Assembly: GCA_036398095.1 (NCBI GenBank)
Contig: DASWHR010000119.1
Span: 1 to 32,000 of the forward strand
Direction of reading: 5' to 3'
Length of the DNA stretch: 32,000 bases
DNA from: DASWHR01 sp036398095
GTDB taxonomy: Bacteria > Actinomycetota > AC-67
Below the pieces are notes generated by a model. It was given only the letters and a program-made list of their open reading frames with translations, was not told the DNA's origin and did not search any database. Shown in pieces: positions 7,096 through 14,421 of the stretch (positions are counted from its first letter, which is position 1; each line of letters begins with the position of its first letter). The translations under genes were made by a program, and so were the position numbers.

Positions 7096-7863
7096 ATGGA
7101 GCGCGAACCGTTCGATCCAACCGACTTCGAGCGCATCCGCGAGTCGGTGCCGTGGGTTGCGGCCGTGCAGGCGTTTGCCACGCTCGAATCCACCAACGAC
7201 GAAGCCGCACGGCTCGCACGCGCCGGCGCGCCCGAGGGCACGGTCGTTGTGGCCGACATGCAAACGGCGGGGCGCGGCCGGCTCGGGCGCACCTGGCTGG
7301 CCGAGCCGGGCACCTCGCTGCTGGCCTCGTGGATCGTTCGTCCGTCGATTCCGCGCGACGATTTCCCGCTGCTGACGCTGGCGGCGGCGACCGCGGCGGC
7401 CGAGGCGGTCGAACGAGAGTCCGGCGTGGCGATAACGGTGAAGTGGCCGAACGATCTGCGTGCCGGCGGGCGCAAGATTGCCGGCATCCTGGCCGAATCT
7501 ATCGGCGACGGCGCCGCGGTCATCGGCTTGGGCCTGAACGTCAGGCAAAGCGAGTTCCCGCCCGAGATCGATGCCATCGCAACCAGCTTGCTCCGCGAAC
7601 GCTCGCGGCCTCTCGGACGCGCGCGACTGCTCGGCGCGATCATGGCCGCCTTCGCGCCGTTCGCATCGGCGCCCCGCGCGGCGCTCGACGCATATCGATC
7701 CCGCTGCGACACGATCGGGCGTGACATTCGCGTCGAGCAGCCCTCGGGCGAGGGCCTGGCCGGCCGGGCGGTCCGCATCGCGGACGACGGTGCGTTGATC
7801 GTGGACGTCGATGGGATCGAAACCGCCGTCGCGGCCGGCGACGTCGTCCATCTGCGCGTCTGA
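7096..7863 (+). CDS. birA: Biotin--[acyl-CoA carboxylase] ligase
   Basis: The 255-residue enzyme makes biotinyl-AMP and transfers biotin to the carrier lysine, here most likely Lys of the BC-BCCP subunit at 3.3-5.0 kb. Visible motifs: ESTNDEA (31-37), QTAGRGRLGR (56-65, the biotinyl-AMP loop), KWPND (116-120), and RKIAGILAE, followed by the small C-terminal domain (about 210-255). It lacks the N-terminal winged-helix of E. coli BirA, so it is a monofunctional ligase and not a repressor. The start has no Shine-Dalgarno; TAGGCT stands nine bases upstream, suggesting a leaderless or near-leaderless transcript. It follows the anti-sigma gene by 28 bases. Confidence 0.95.
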   Translation: MEREPFDPTDFERIRESVPWVAAVQAFATLESTNDEAARLARAGAPEGTVVVADMQTAGRGRLGRTWLAEPGTSLLASWIVRPSIPRDDFPLLTLAAATAAAEAVERESGVAITVKWPNDLRAGGRKIAGILAESIGDGAAVIGLGLNVRQSEFPPEIDAIATSLLRERSRPLGRARLLGAIMAAFAPFASAPRAALDAYRSRCDTIGRDIRVEQPSGEGLAGRAVRIADDGALIVDVDGIETAVAAGDVVHLRV

Positions 7864-7869
7864 TAGATT
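7864..7869 (+). promoter_or_regulatory. Possible -10 box (TAGATT) of a leaderless transcript
   Basis: TAGATT directly follows the birA stop and lies seven bases before the VOC gene ATG, which has no Shine-Dalgarno. No clear -35 is visible. Similar boxes precede other genes in this window. Confidence 0.3.
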
Positions 7870-7876
7870 CGCGACC

Positions 7877-8239
7877 ATGATCACGCGAATCTCCAGCGCC
7901 TTCTATTGGACGCGCGACATGGATCGCGCCGCTGCCTTTTATGCGGACGTGCTCGGCCTGCCGCTGATGCGCCGCCACGGCGACGGCTTCGCGCAGTTCG
8001 ACGCCGGCGGCATGCCGCTCGGTCTGCACGGACCCGTCGATGGCGTCGCGCCCGAAGGAGCCGGCGCGACGGTCGTGCTCGAATGCGATGACCTCGATGC
8101 GACGATGAAGGATCTGTCGGCAGCCGGTGTGACCTTCGAAGGCGACGTCACCGAGACGCCGGCAGGCGCGCGCTTCGTTGGGTTCCGCGACCCGGACGGC
8201 AACCTGCTCCAACTCATCCAGCCCGCCGCGCACCGCTAG
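7877..8239 (+). CDS. VOC (glyoxalase/bleomycin-resistance) family protein
   Basis: The 120-residue protein has the paired beta-alpha-beta-beta-beta units of the vicinal oxygen chelate fold: SAFYWTRDMDRAAAFYADVLGL at the start and VGFRDPDGNLLQLIQ at the end. The position that is usually a metal-binding Glu in the last motif (DPDGN..EL) is Gln here, and the N-terminal metal His is also not evident, so the protein may be a metal-free binding protein rather than an enzyme. ATG 7877 is chosen because the fold begins there. It lies between birA (13 bases) and a PPOX-fold gene (5 bases). Substrate is unknown. Confidence 0.88.
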   Translation: MITRISSAFYWTRDMDRAAAFYADVLGLPLMRRHGDGFAQFDAGGMPLGLHGPVDGVAPEGAGATVVLECDDLDATMKDLSAAGVTFEGDVTETPAGARFVGFRDPDGNLLQLIQPAAHR

Positions 8240-8244
8240 CGATC

Positions 8245-8625
8245 GTGCAGCCCACCGTCGCAGGCAAGCCGTGGGAGGAGTTCCTCGCCGAGCGCCCGCT
8301 GGGGGTGATCGCGACCGTCGGCGCGGAAGGTATGCCGCACGCCGTTCCGGTCGAGGTCGTGGTTCGCGACGGACGCGCCTACGTCTGGTGTCGGGGCGCG
8401 TCCCGTAAGGCGCGCAACGCCGCCCGCGATGGCCGCGCGGCGCTCGTGGCCTACAAGGGAAACAACGGTGTGTTGTTGCGCGGCCGTGTCCGGCTGATCG
8501 TCGCCGGCGAGCCCGGCTACGAGGCGATCAGCACGGCGTTCTTAACGAAGTACGAGCGGGACGAGGGCTACGGCAACGACACGCTGATTGAGATCATCCC
8601 TCATCGCGTCACGACGTTCGGCTGA
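8245..8625 (+). CDS. PPOX-class (pyridoxamine 5'-phosphate oxidase fold) flavin/F420 protein
   Basis: The 126-residue protein starts at GTG 8245-8247, five bases after the VOC gene stop. The sequence has the split-barrel pattern: WEEFLAERPLGVIATVGAEGMPHAVPVEVVVRDGRAYVW, then SRKARNAARDGRAALVAY, and a final short barrel strand set (RVRLIVAGEPGYEAI, IEIIPHRVTTFG). The family contains FMN- and F420-binding oxidoreductases; which cofactor is used cannot be told from the sequence. It is convergent with the next gene, with only six bases between stops. Fold assignment is good; substrate unknown. Confidence 0.87.
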   Translation: MQPTVAGKPWEEFLAERPLGVIATVGAEGMPHAVPVEVVVRDGRAYVWCRGASRKARNAARDGRAALVAYKGNNGVLLRGRVRLIVAGEPGYEAISTAFLTKYERDEGYGNDTLIEIIPHRVTTFG

Positions 8626-8631
8626 AGAAGG

Positions 8632-10056
8632 TCAGTCGTAGCTTCGGTTGACGCGCTCGAAGAGCGAGCGAACCACGGCCGCGCCGCTTCCCAGTGCCAT
8701 CAAGAACGCGATCGCGACCGCGTGATCCTTCGAGGTGGCCCCGTGGGTGCGGGACGCGCCGGTTATGGCTGCCGGCATCGCGGCGGGCGCCGTCGCGGGC
8801 GCCGGCTCGGCCGGGACGGGCGGCGGCGCAGGCGGCGCGGGCACCGGCGCGGCGGGTGCGGCGGGCTTCGGCTTCGGCGCAACCGGCACGATCACCAGCG
8901 CCGTGGCGACGCCCCGCTCGCGGCTGCCGCTCGGCTGGTTGATGACCCGGCCTCGGGTCACGAACGTCGTCGAACCGCCGCCATCAAGATTGATCGCATC
9001 GGTCGCGCCCATCTGCTGCATGAACCGTGTGATCTGCAGCAGGGACATGCCCTCGGCCGATCTCGGCCGGCGTCCGTCGGCGGTGACGAGGAAGATCTCG
9101 CCTTGCTTGTTCCAGCCGACGACCGTGCGGGGATGCCGGCCTTGAATCAGGCCCCGCGGGACGATCTGGAACGTGCGTCGGCCGTCCTTGAGCAGCACGT
9201 GCGAGCCGCCGATGCTGCCGATCGCGTCGGCGTGCGGCGAGCTGACCTCCAGCTCGGCCAGCGGCGACAGGTGCTTGTTCTTGATCTGCCACCAGAGCGC
9301 GTCCAAAGCTTGCGCGCCCGCGCCGTTGCCGGCGATGACGGCACCGTCGGGGGGGATCGGCGCACCGCCGATGTGGCGGATGTCCAGGAAACGGATTCTC
9401 GCCGGAGTGCCGAGTTGCAGCGGCGGGCGCGGCTGCTCGATCCGAATCCGGATCTCGGTGGTGTCCTTCGCGTTGCGCGTGGCCTTGCCGAAAGCGGCCG
9501 TGAACAGCGAGATCTTTCCGCCGCGCAGCGCGACGTTTACGCCGTCGAGCGTCACGCCGCGTCCGTCGGCGAGCTTGATGCCGCCCTTCCACGAGTCGGT
9601 CCCGGCTCGCACGGTGCCGTCGTTGCCGATCAGCAACTGAGGGTGCGTGGGCGTCGGGGAGCGAAGCGCTTGCCCGAAGATGGACAGGCCGCCGACCGTC
9701 TGGCCGGCCGTGGCTCCGCTGACGTTGAAGAAGTCGCCGTTGATGCCGGCGATGCACTTGACCCGCCGGCACATCGAAGAGGTGGTCTCGAGTCCGCCGG
9801 AGATCGCTTGCCGCGACACGACCGCGCGGAGCGCGAAATTCGCATCCGGCTTCAACCGAGCCACGTGAACGTTGTGTGCCTCGTAGTTGCCGCGCATCGT
9901 CACGTGATCCAAGCCGGTGCCGAGCTTTTCCCACGCGACGGTCCGAAACCCGGGTGGGATCGCAAACGAAGAGCTTGAGGCGGTTGCCGGTGCGACCGCG
10001 AGCGCCAGGGCGGCGACGGCCGTTGCAAGGACGACGAGTGGGCGGATGAGTCGCAT
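8632..10056 (-). CDS. Secreted phosphodiester glycosidase (NAGPA) family protein
   Basis: The 474-residue protein has a signal peptide (1-about 26, cleavage near ATA-S), a NAGPA/DUF2233 domain (about 50-390) with GINGDFFN, HPRTVVGWNKQGEIFLVTADGR and the diagnostic TDAINLDGGGSTTFV, a Pro/Ala-rich linker (about 393-440) and a C-terminal hydrophobic segment (about 449-462) followed by a few basic residues, which suggests cell-surface anchoring. NAGPA enzymes cleave phosphodiester-linked sugars; in bacteria the substrates are often wall or exopolysaccharide components and mostly untested. The start is supported by AGGTG eight bases upstream. It has its own 242-base upstream region, so it is probably transcribed alone. 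Confidence 0.92.
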   Translation of the reverse strand: MRLIRPLVVLATAVAALALAVAPATASSSSFAIPPGFRTVAWEKLGTGLDHVTMRGNYEAHNVHVARLKPDANFALRAVVSRQAISGGLETTSSMCRRVKCIAGINGDFFNVSGATAGQTVGGLSIFGQALRSPTPTHPQLLIGNDGTVRAGTDSWKGGIKLADGRGVTLDGVNVALRGGKISLFTAAFGKATRNAKDTTEIRIRIEQPRPPLQLGTPARIRFLDIRHIGGAPIPPDGAVIAGNGAGAQALDALWWQIKNKHLSPLAELEVSSPHADAIGSIGGSHVLLKDGRRTFQIVPRGLIQGRHPRTVVGWNKQGEIFLVTADGRRPRSAEGMSLLQITRFMQQMGATDAINLDGGGSTTFVTRGRVINQPSGSRERGVATALVIVPVAPKPKPAAPAAPVPAPPAPPPVPAEPAPATAPAAMPAAITGASRTHGATSKDHAVAIAFLMALGSGAAVVRSLFERVNRSYD

Positions 10057-10298
10057 CGGATTTTCACCTGTTCAACGGATCGGACGCGTCGGAGGACACG
10101 CATGGACGCGCGAGATCACGCCGAAGGCGGAAAATTGAGCGTCCCGGAGGCCCCCCAACCGGGCAAGGACCATTGTAGGAAATCGGGCTCGCTTGGGGCC
10201 ACCGCCGGCGCACAAAAACCTCGAAAAATGTGACGCCGGCACGCAAGTGTCGGGCAACCGAAACCAGATCGACGCGGATTCGTAACGTTGCCGGCCGG
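10057..10298. other. Intergenic region upstream of the glycosidase gene
   Basis: A 242-base gap between two minus-strand genes. On the minus strand I see a TACAAT box (10177-10172) that could be a -10 for the glycosidase, without a good -35, giving a leader near 110 bases with GC-rich hairpins (CCCGG...CCGGG; CCGCCTTCGGCG). No known riboswitch core is recognisable. Confidence 0.45.
10224..10255 (-). terminator. Weak candidate terminator for the carboxyltransferase operon
   Basis: On the minus strand CCGACAC-TTGC-GTGCCGG forms a seven-base stem with one A-C mismatch, followed seven bases later by TTTTT (10228-10224) and then by a second T-run (10219-10215). It lies 44 bases after the carboxyltransferase stop. 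The distance from stem to T-run makes this uncertain. Confidence 0.35.
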
Positions 10299-11843
10299 TC
10301 AGACGGGCGTGACGGACCGGTTCTTGGGCGGGCGCGGCTTCGTTGGGGTGCGGGCGACCGCGAATCGGCGAGCGATCGAAGCCCGCAGATCCCTCGGCTC
10401 GACGACTTCGTCCACGATCATCTCGCTCGCCAGGCGGTAGATGTCGATGTCCCGGCGGAACTCCTCGCGCTTGCTTTCCACGAACGCGGGACGGTCGGCT
10501 TCGGCCAGCTCGGCGATCTTGTTCGCGTAGACGGCGTTGACGGCCGCTTCGGGTCCCATGACCGCGATCATCGCGGTCGGGAGCGCGATCGTCGCCTCCG
10601 GTTCGAAGGCCGGGCCGGCCATCGCGTACAAGCCCGCACCGTAGGCTTTGCGGATCACCACGCACACCTTCGGGACCCGTGCGTCGCTCACGGCCGAGAT
10701 CATCTTCGCGCCGTGACGGATGATGCCTTGCCGCTCGACCTGGCTGCCGACCATGAAGCCGGGCACGTCCGACAGGAACAGAAGAGGGATGTTGAAGGCG
10801 TCGCAGAGCCAAATGAACCGTGCCGCCTTGTCGGCCGAATCGACGAAGAGCACCCCGCCCTTCACCTTCGGCTGGTTGGCCAGAATCCCAACGACGCGGC
10901 CTTCGATCCGCGCGAGCCCGGTGAGCAGCTCCTTGGCAAACAGTTCTTTGATCTCGCACCAGGTTCCCGCATCAACGATGGTTTCGACGAGCCGCATCAT
11001 GTCGAACGGCTTGTTCTGGTTCGGTTCGATGATCTCGGCCGGATCGGTGGTGACGGCGGGGGCGGCCGGCTCTTCCTGCGGCGGCGCCTGCTCGAAGTTC
11101 GACGGCAGGTAGGAGAGGTATCTCTTGGCCCAGGCGATCGCGTCGGGCTCGCTTTGGACGAGCACGTCGCCGCAGCCGCTGACGCTGCAGTGCATGCGCG
11201 CACCGCCCATCTCTTCCAGCGTCGTTTGTTCGCCGGTCACTTGCGCGACCATCCGGTCCGAGCCGAGATACATCGACGCGTTGCCTTCGACCATCACCAC
11301 GATGTCGCAGAAGGCGGGGATGTAGGCGCCGCCGGCGGCGCTGGGACCGAACAGCAAGCAGATCTGCGGGATCGTGCCGGACAGTTGCACTTGGTTGTAG
11401 AAGATGCGGCCGGCGCCGCGGCGGCCGGGGAACATCTGAATCTGGTCGGTAATGCGCGCACCGGCTGAGTCCACCAGGTACAGCAGGGGAATTCGCAGCC
11501 GCTCGGCTTGCTCCTGGATGCGCAGGATCTTCTCGACGGTGCGCCATCCCCACGAGCCGGCCTTCACCGTCGAGTCGTTGGCCATGACCGCGACGTGGCG
11601 TCCGTCGATTCGCCCGACGCCGGTGACGACGCCGTCGGCCGGCAAGTCGCCCGCCAGGACGTTGGCGAGCAGCGCGTCTTCGCTGAACGATTCCTTGTCC
11701 AGCAGCAGCGCGAGCCGCTCGCGCACGAACATCTTGCCCTTCTTGGCGGCGGCATCGTGATACTTCGCGGCGCCGCCCTTCAAGACGTCCTCAACGAGCG
11801 CGTGCAGGGCTTCCGGCGTGTGCTTGGGCAACTGATCGCTCAT
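10299..11843 (-). CDS. Acyl-CoA carboxylase beta subunit (carboxyltransferase)
   Basis: The 514-residue protein moves CO2 from carboxybiotin to an acyl-CoA. It has two crotonase-like halves: the N half with LLYLVDSAGARITDQIQMFPG and GPSAAGGAYIPAFCD, SGCGDV; the C half with VKGGVLFVDSADKAARFIWLCD, FLSDVPGFMVG and the acyl-CoA pocket IRKAYGAGLYAMAG. ATG 11841-11843 is favoured since AAGGA lies five bases upstream; ATG 11844-11846 is an alternative that overlaps the previous stop as ATGA. Gene order hydratase-HMG-CoA lyase-carboxyltransferase recalls the Bacillus yng leucine cluster, so methylcrotonyl-CoA is the likely substrate; propionyl-CoA cannot be excluded. The alpha subunit is encoded 5 kb away. 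Confidence 0.92.
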   Translation of the reverse strand: MSDQLPKHTPEALHALVEDVLKGGAAKYHDAAAKKGKMFVRERLALLLDKESFSEDALLANVLAGDLPADGVVTGVGRIDGRHVAVMANDSTVKAGSWGWRTVEKILRIQEQAERLRIPLLYLVDSAGARITDQIQMFPGRRGAGRIFYNQVQLSGTIPQICLLFGPSAAGGAYIPAFCDIVVMVEGNASMYLGSDRMVAQVTGEQTTLEEMGGARMHCSVSGCGDVLVQSEPDAIAWAKRYLSYLPSNFEQAPPQEEPAAPAVTTDPAEIIEPNQNKPFDMMRLVETIVDAGTWCEIKELFAKELLTGLARIEGRVVGILANQPKVKGGVLFVDSADKAARFIWLCDAFNIPLLFLSDVPGFMVGSQVERQGIIRHGAKMISAVSDARVPKVCVVIRKAYGAGLYAMAGPAFEPEATIALPTAMIAVMGPEAAVNAVYANKIAELAEADRPAFVESKREEFRRDIDIYRLASEMIVDEVVEPRDLRASIARRFAVARTPTKPRPPKNRSVTPV

Positions 11844-12616
11844 CATCGTCCTTTGTAGATGGGCGGACGCTTTTCGCGGAAGGCGGTCAGGCCTTCGATA
11901 CGGTCGTGCGTTTCGAGCGTTCGCTGATACAGGTCGGTTTCCAGTTCGAGCCCTTCGCGCAACGGCAGCTCGAGGCCGCGCCACGCGGCTTCCTTGGCCG
12001 CGCGAACCGCGACGGGCGCGTTGGCGGCGATGCGTTCGGCGATCTCGCACGCGAGCTTTTCTGCCGTGCCGGACGCGGCGACGACGTTGGCCAGACCGAT
12101 GCGTTCGGCTTCGGCGGCGTCGATGCGGCGCGCGGTGACGATCAACTCGATCGCCCGCGCCGGGCCGATCAATCGCGGCAGCCGCTGCGTGCCGCCGCCG
12201 CCCGGAATGATCCCCAGGCTGGTTTCGGTCAAGCCGATCTGAGCGTTTTCGTCCATGACGCGAATGTCGCACGCGAGCGCGAGTTCGCAGCCGCCGCCGA
12301 ACGCGACGCCGTTGATCGCGGCGATCGCGGGTTGTGGCAAGCGCGATAGCGCGGTCGCGGTGTCGCGGATCGTGCGGACGAAGTCACGCACCTGATCGTC
12401 GTTCATGGTCGCGCGCTCTTTCAGGTCCGCGCCCGCGGAGAACGCTTTGTCGCCCGCGCCGGTCAGCACGACCGCGCGGCAGTCGTCGTCGGCAGCGACG
12501 GCCGCGATCGCAGCGGCAAGCTCGTCGAGCGTCGCGCGCGACAGGCAGTTGGCCGCCTCCGGCCGGTTGATCGTGATCGTCGAGACGATGCCGCGCTCGA
12601 CCTCGACGACGCTCAT
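11843..12616 (-). CDS. Enoyl-CoA hydratase family, probable methylglutaconyl-CoA hydratase
   Basis: The 257-residue crotonase-fold protein carries the oxyanion-hole loop GVAFGGGCELALACD and GLTETSLGIIPGGGGTQRLPRLIG, with the two acidic positions expected of a hydratase, and ends FREKRPPIYKGR. The IIPGGGGTQRLPR and C-terminal EKRPPxYKG stretches are as in AUH-type 3-methylglutaconyl-CoA hydratases, which make HMG-CoA in leucine breakdown. The next enzyme in that route, HMG-CoA lyase, is encoded directly upstream with a 4-base overlap, and a carboxyltransferase directly downstream, also overlapping. Crotonase family secure; the specific substrate rests on motif memory and context. Confidence 0.9.
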   Translation of the reverse strand: MSVVEVERGIVSTITINRPEAANCLSRATLDELAAAIAAVAADDDCRAVVLTGAGDKAFSAGADLKERATMNDDQVRDFVRTIRDTATALSRLPQPAIAAINGVAFGGGCELALACDIRVMDENAQIGLTETSLGIIPGGGGTQRLPRLIGPARAIELIVTARRIDAAEAERIGLANVVAASGTAEKLACEIAERIAANAPVAVRAAKEAAWRGLELPLREGLELETDLYQRTLETHDRIEGLTAFREKRPPIYKGR

Positions 12617-13545
12617 GCGGACTCCTCGCGGGCGCGTGCCTGAGTGGCGCGGGTGGCCTTTAGGTAGCGGCTCGGCGGCTCACGCCCGATCGCGGCGGCG
12701 ACGATTTCCGCAGACTGCAACAAAATTTCCGCGTCCACGCCGGTGGCCACGCCCATCTGTTCGAACATGGAGACGAGTTCGTCGGTTGCGACGTTGCCGG
12801 TCGCGCCCGGCGCGTACGGGCAGCCGCCCAGGCCGCCGGTCGATGCGTCGAACGTCGTCACGCCCGTCTGCAGCCCCGCGAGCGCGTTTGCCAAGCCGGT
12901 GCCGCGCGTGTCGTGCAGATGAAGCGCGATCGTGTCGACCGGTGTGTGTTCGGCCAGCGCCGCGACGGTCCGCGCGACCTGGACCGGATTGCCGATCCCG
13001 GTCGTGTCGCCGAGAGAGACTTGCTGCACGCCCAGATCGAGCATCCGGCGGGACACATCGACGACGCGATCAATCGGCACGTGAGCCTCATAGGGGCAGC
13101 CGAACGCGGTCGAAACGTATCCGCGCATCCGCACGCCGTCGCGCTCGGCCGCCTCCGCCACTTCGCGGTAACGATCGAACGCTTCGTTCACGCTGCAGCC
13201 GATGTTGCGCCGGTTGTGCGTTTCGGATGCCGACAGGAAGATCGCGACGTCGCGCAGTTCCGCGCCCTCGGTTGCGCGTCCATATCCCTTGATGTTGGGC
13301 ACGAGCGCCGAATACACCACACCGGGTTTGCGCGTGATTCGCGTGCAGACCTCTTCCGCGTCGGCCAGTTGTGGGATCGCCTTCGGCGAGACGAACGCCG
13401 TCGCCTCGATGTGGGTCAGCCCCGAGTCCGACAATCGGTCGATGAACGCCACCTTCGCATCGGTGGGGACGGTGGCCTCCTCGTTTTGAAGACCGTCGCG
13501 CGGACCGACCTCGACGATCGTGACGCGGCTCGGCAAGGCGCTCAT
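12613..13545 (-). CDS. Hydroxymethylglutaryl-CoA lyase
   Basis: The 310-residue TIM-barrel enzyme splits HMG-CoA into acetyl-CoA and acetoacetate. Visible are VEVGPRDGLQNE (11-22, with the metal-binding Asp), IEATAFVSPKAIPQLAD, HLHDTRGTG with the metal His residues, and the HMG-CoA lyase signature GLGGCPYAPGATGNVATD containing the active-site Cys. Homocitrate/isopropylmalate synthases lack this last loop, so the call is firm. The start overlaps nothing upstream (nine bases after the SDR stop) and has no Shine-Dalgarno; the stop overlaps the hydratase start. It supplies the last step of the leucine route proposed for this operon. Confidence 0.95.
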   Translation of the reverse strand: MSALPSRVTIVEVGPRDGLQNEEATVPTDAKVAFIDRLSDSGLTHIEATAFVSPKAIPQLADAEEVCTRITRKPGVVYSALVPNIKGYGRATEGAELRDVAIFLSASETHNRRNIGCSVNEAFDRYREVAEAAERDGVRMRGYVSTAFGCPYEAHVPIDRVVDVSRRMLDLGVQQVSLGDTTGIGNPVQVARTVAALAEHTPVDTIALHLHDTRGTGLANALAGLQTGVTTFDASTGGLGGCPYAPGATGNVATDELVSMFEQMGVATGVDAEILLQSAEIVAAAIGREPPSRYLKATRATQARAREESA

Positions 13546-13554
13546 GCCTGAATG

Positions 13555-14421
13555 CTACCGTGCGCTTCCTTCGCCGGGCAGGCCCGTCTGTTTGACGACG
13601 AGCTTGTCGCGAGTCCGGTCGGGGAGCAGCCGCGACAGCGTCACGCGCAAACCGGCTTGCGGGCCCAGCACGTAACGGGTCCGCGGCTTCATCGAGGTGA
13701 GGGCGTGCACGACGACCGTGGCCACCTTCTCGGGCGCGATGCCGCTCGCGGCTTCGTGGGCGGCCAGCTCGCGCATCCGTTCGATCGCCGTGCCGTAGAA
13801 GGTCATCGTCTCGGGCGGCACTCGGGTCAGCATCTCATCGGCGATGGCCGTGCTCCTGTCCCAGAGCGGGGTCGCCACGGCGCCGGGCTTGACCAGTGCG
13901 ACGTGGATCCGCCACGGCGCCAGCTCGACGCGCATCGCGTCCGTGATCGCTTCCACGGCGAACTTCGATGCGGAATACGGCCCAGCGAACGGCACTGCGA
14001 ATGATCCGCCGACCGAGCCCATGTGGACGATGCGTCCGGATGCGCGGCGGATGAGCGGCAGGAACGCTTGCGTCGTGGCGACTAGGCCGACGACGTTGAT
14101 TTCGAGTTGGCGGCGAAGATCGTCGAGCGGCACGAACTCCATCGGCCCGGCGACCGCGATGCCCGCGTTGTTGACGAGCCCGTCGAGGCCGGCGTCGCCG
14201 ACCGCATCGGCGACCGTCGCCGCCGCCGCGCGGATCTGCGTGCCGTCGGTCACGTCAAGGATCAGCGGCGTCAGACGGTCGGACGCCTTCGCGCGGAGCG
14301 CGGCGCCGTCGGCCTCTTTGCGCACCCCCGCGAACACGCGCCATCCCTTCGCGTCCAACGCGAGCGCGCAGGCCTCGCCGATCCCCGTGGACGCCCCCGT
14401 AATCGCGACGGTCCGCGTCAT
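13555..14421 (-). CDS. Short-chain dehydrogenase/reductase
   Basis: The 288-residue protein is a classical SDR: TGASTGIG cofactor loop (8-15), Asp56 in LDVTD, NNAG (84-87), and the Ser136-Tyr149-Lys153 catalytic set (YSASK). Arg34 after the second strand suggests NADP(H), but this is weak evidence. The length is slightly above the usual 250, owing to a C-terminal extension with a basic LLPDRTRDKLVVKQ stretch. The start overlaps the hydrolase-cyclase stop (ATGA). The substrate is unknown; in this operon a hydroxyacyl- or alcohol intermediate is plausible. Confidence 0.93.
   Translation of the reverse strand: MTRTVAITGASTGIGEACALALDAKGWRVFAGVRKEADGAALRAKASDRLTPLILDVTDGTQIRAAAATVADAVGDAGLDGLVNNAGIAVAGPMEFVPLDDLRRQLEINVVGLVATTQAFLPLIRRASGRIVHMGSVGGSFAVPFAGPYSASKFAVEAITDAMRVELAPWRIHVALVKPGAVATPLWDRSTAIADEMLTRVPPETMTFYGTAIERMRELAAHEAASGIAPEKVATVVVHALTSMKPRTRYVLGPQAGLRVTLSRLLPDRTRDKLVVKQTGLPGEGSAR

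Noticed and set aside
6193..7884. A 563-residue open frame on the minus strand opposite the anti-sigma gene and birA
   Set aside because: Low-complexity Arg/Pro/Asn-rich translation of the Ser/Asp repeat region; birA motifs are firm on the plus strand.
10057..10075. Cobalamin-riboswitch-like string GGTGAAAATCC before the glycosidase gene
   Set aside because: It touches the start codon, serves as a ribosome site, and the rest of the riboswitch core is missing.
10299..12272. Longer version of the carboxyltransferase (657 residues)
   Set aside because: The added N-terminal part is out-of-frame translation of the hydratase gene with no family content.
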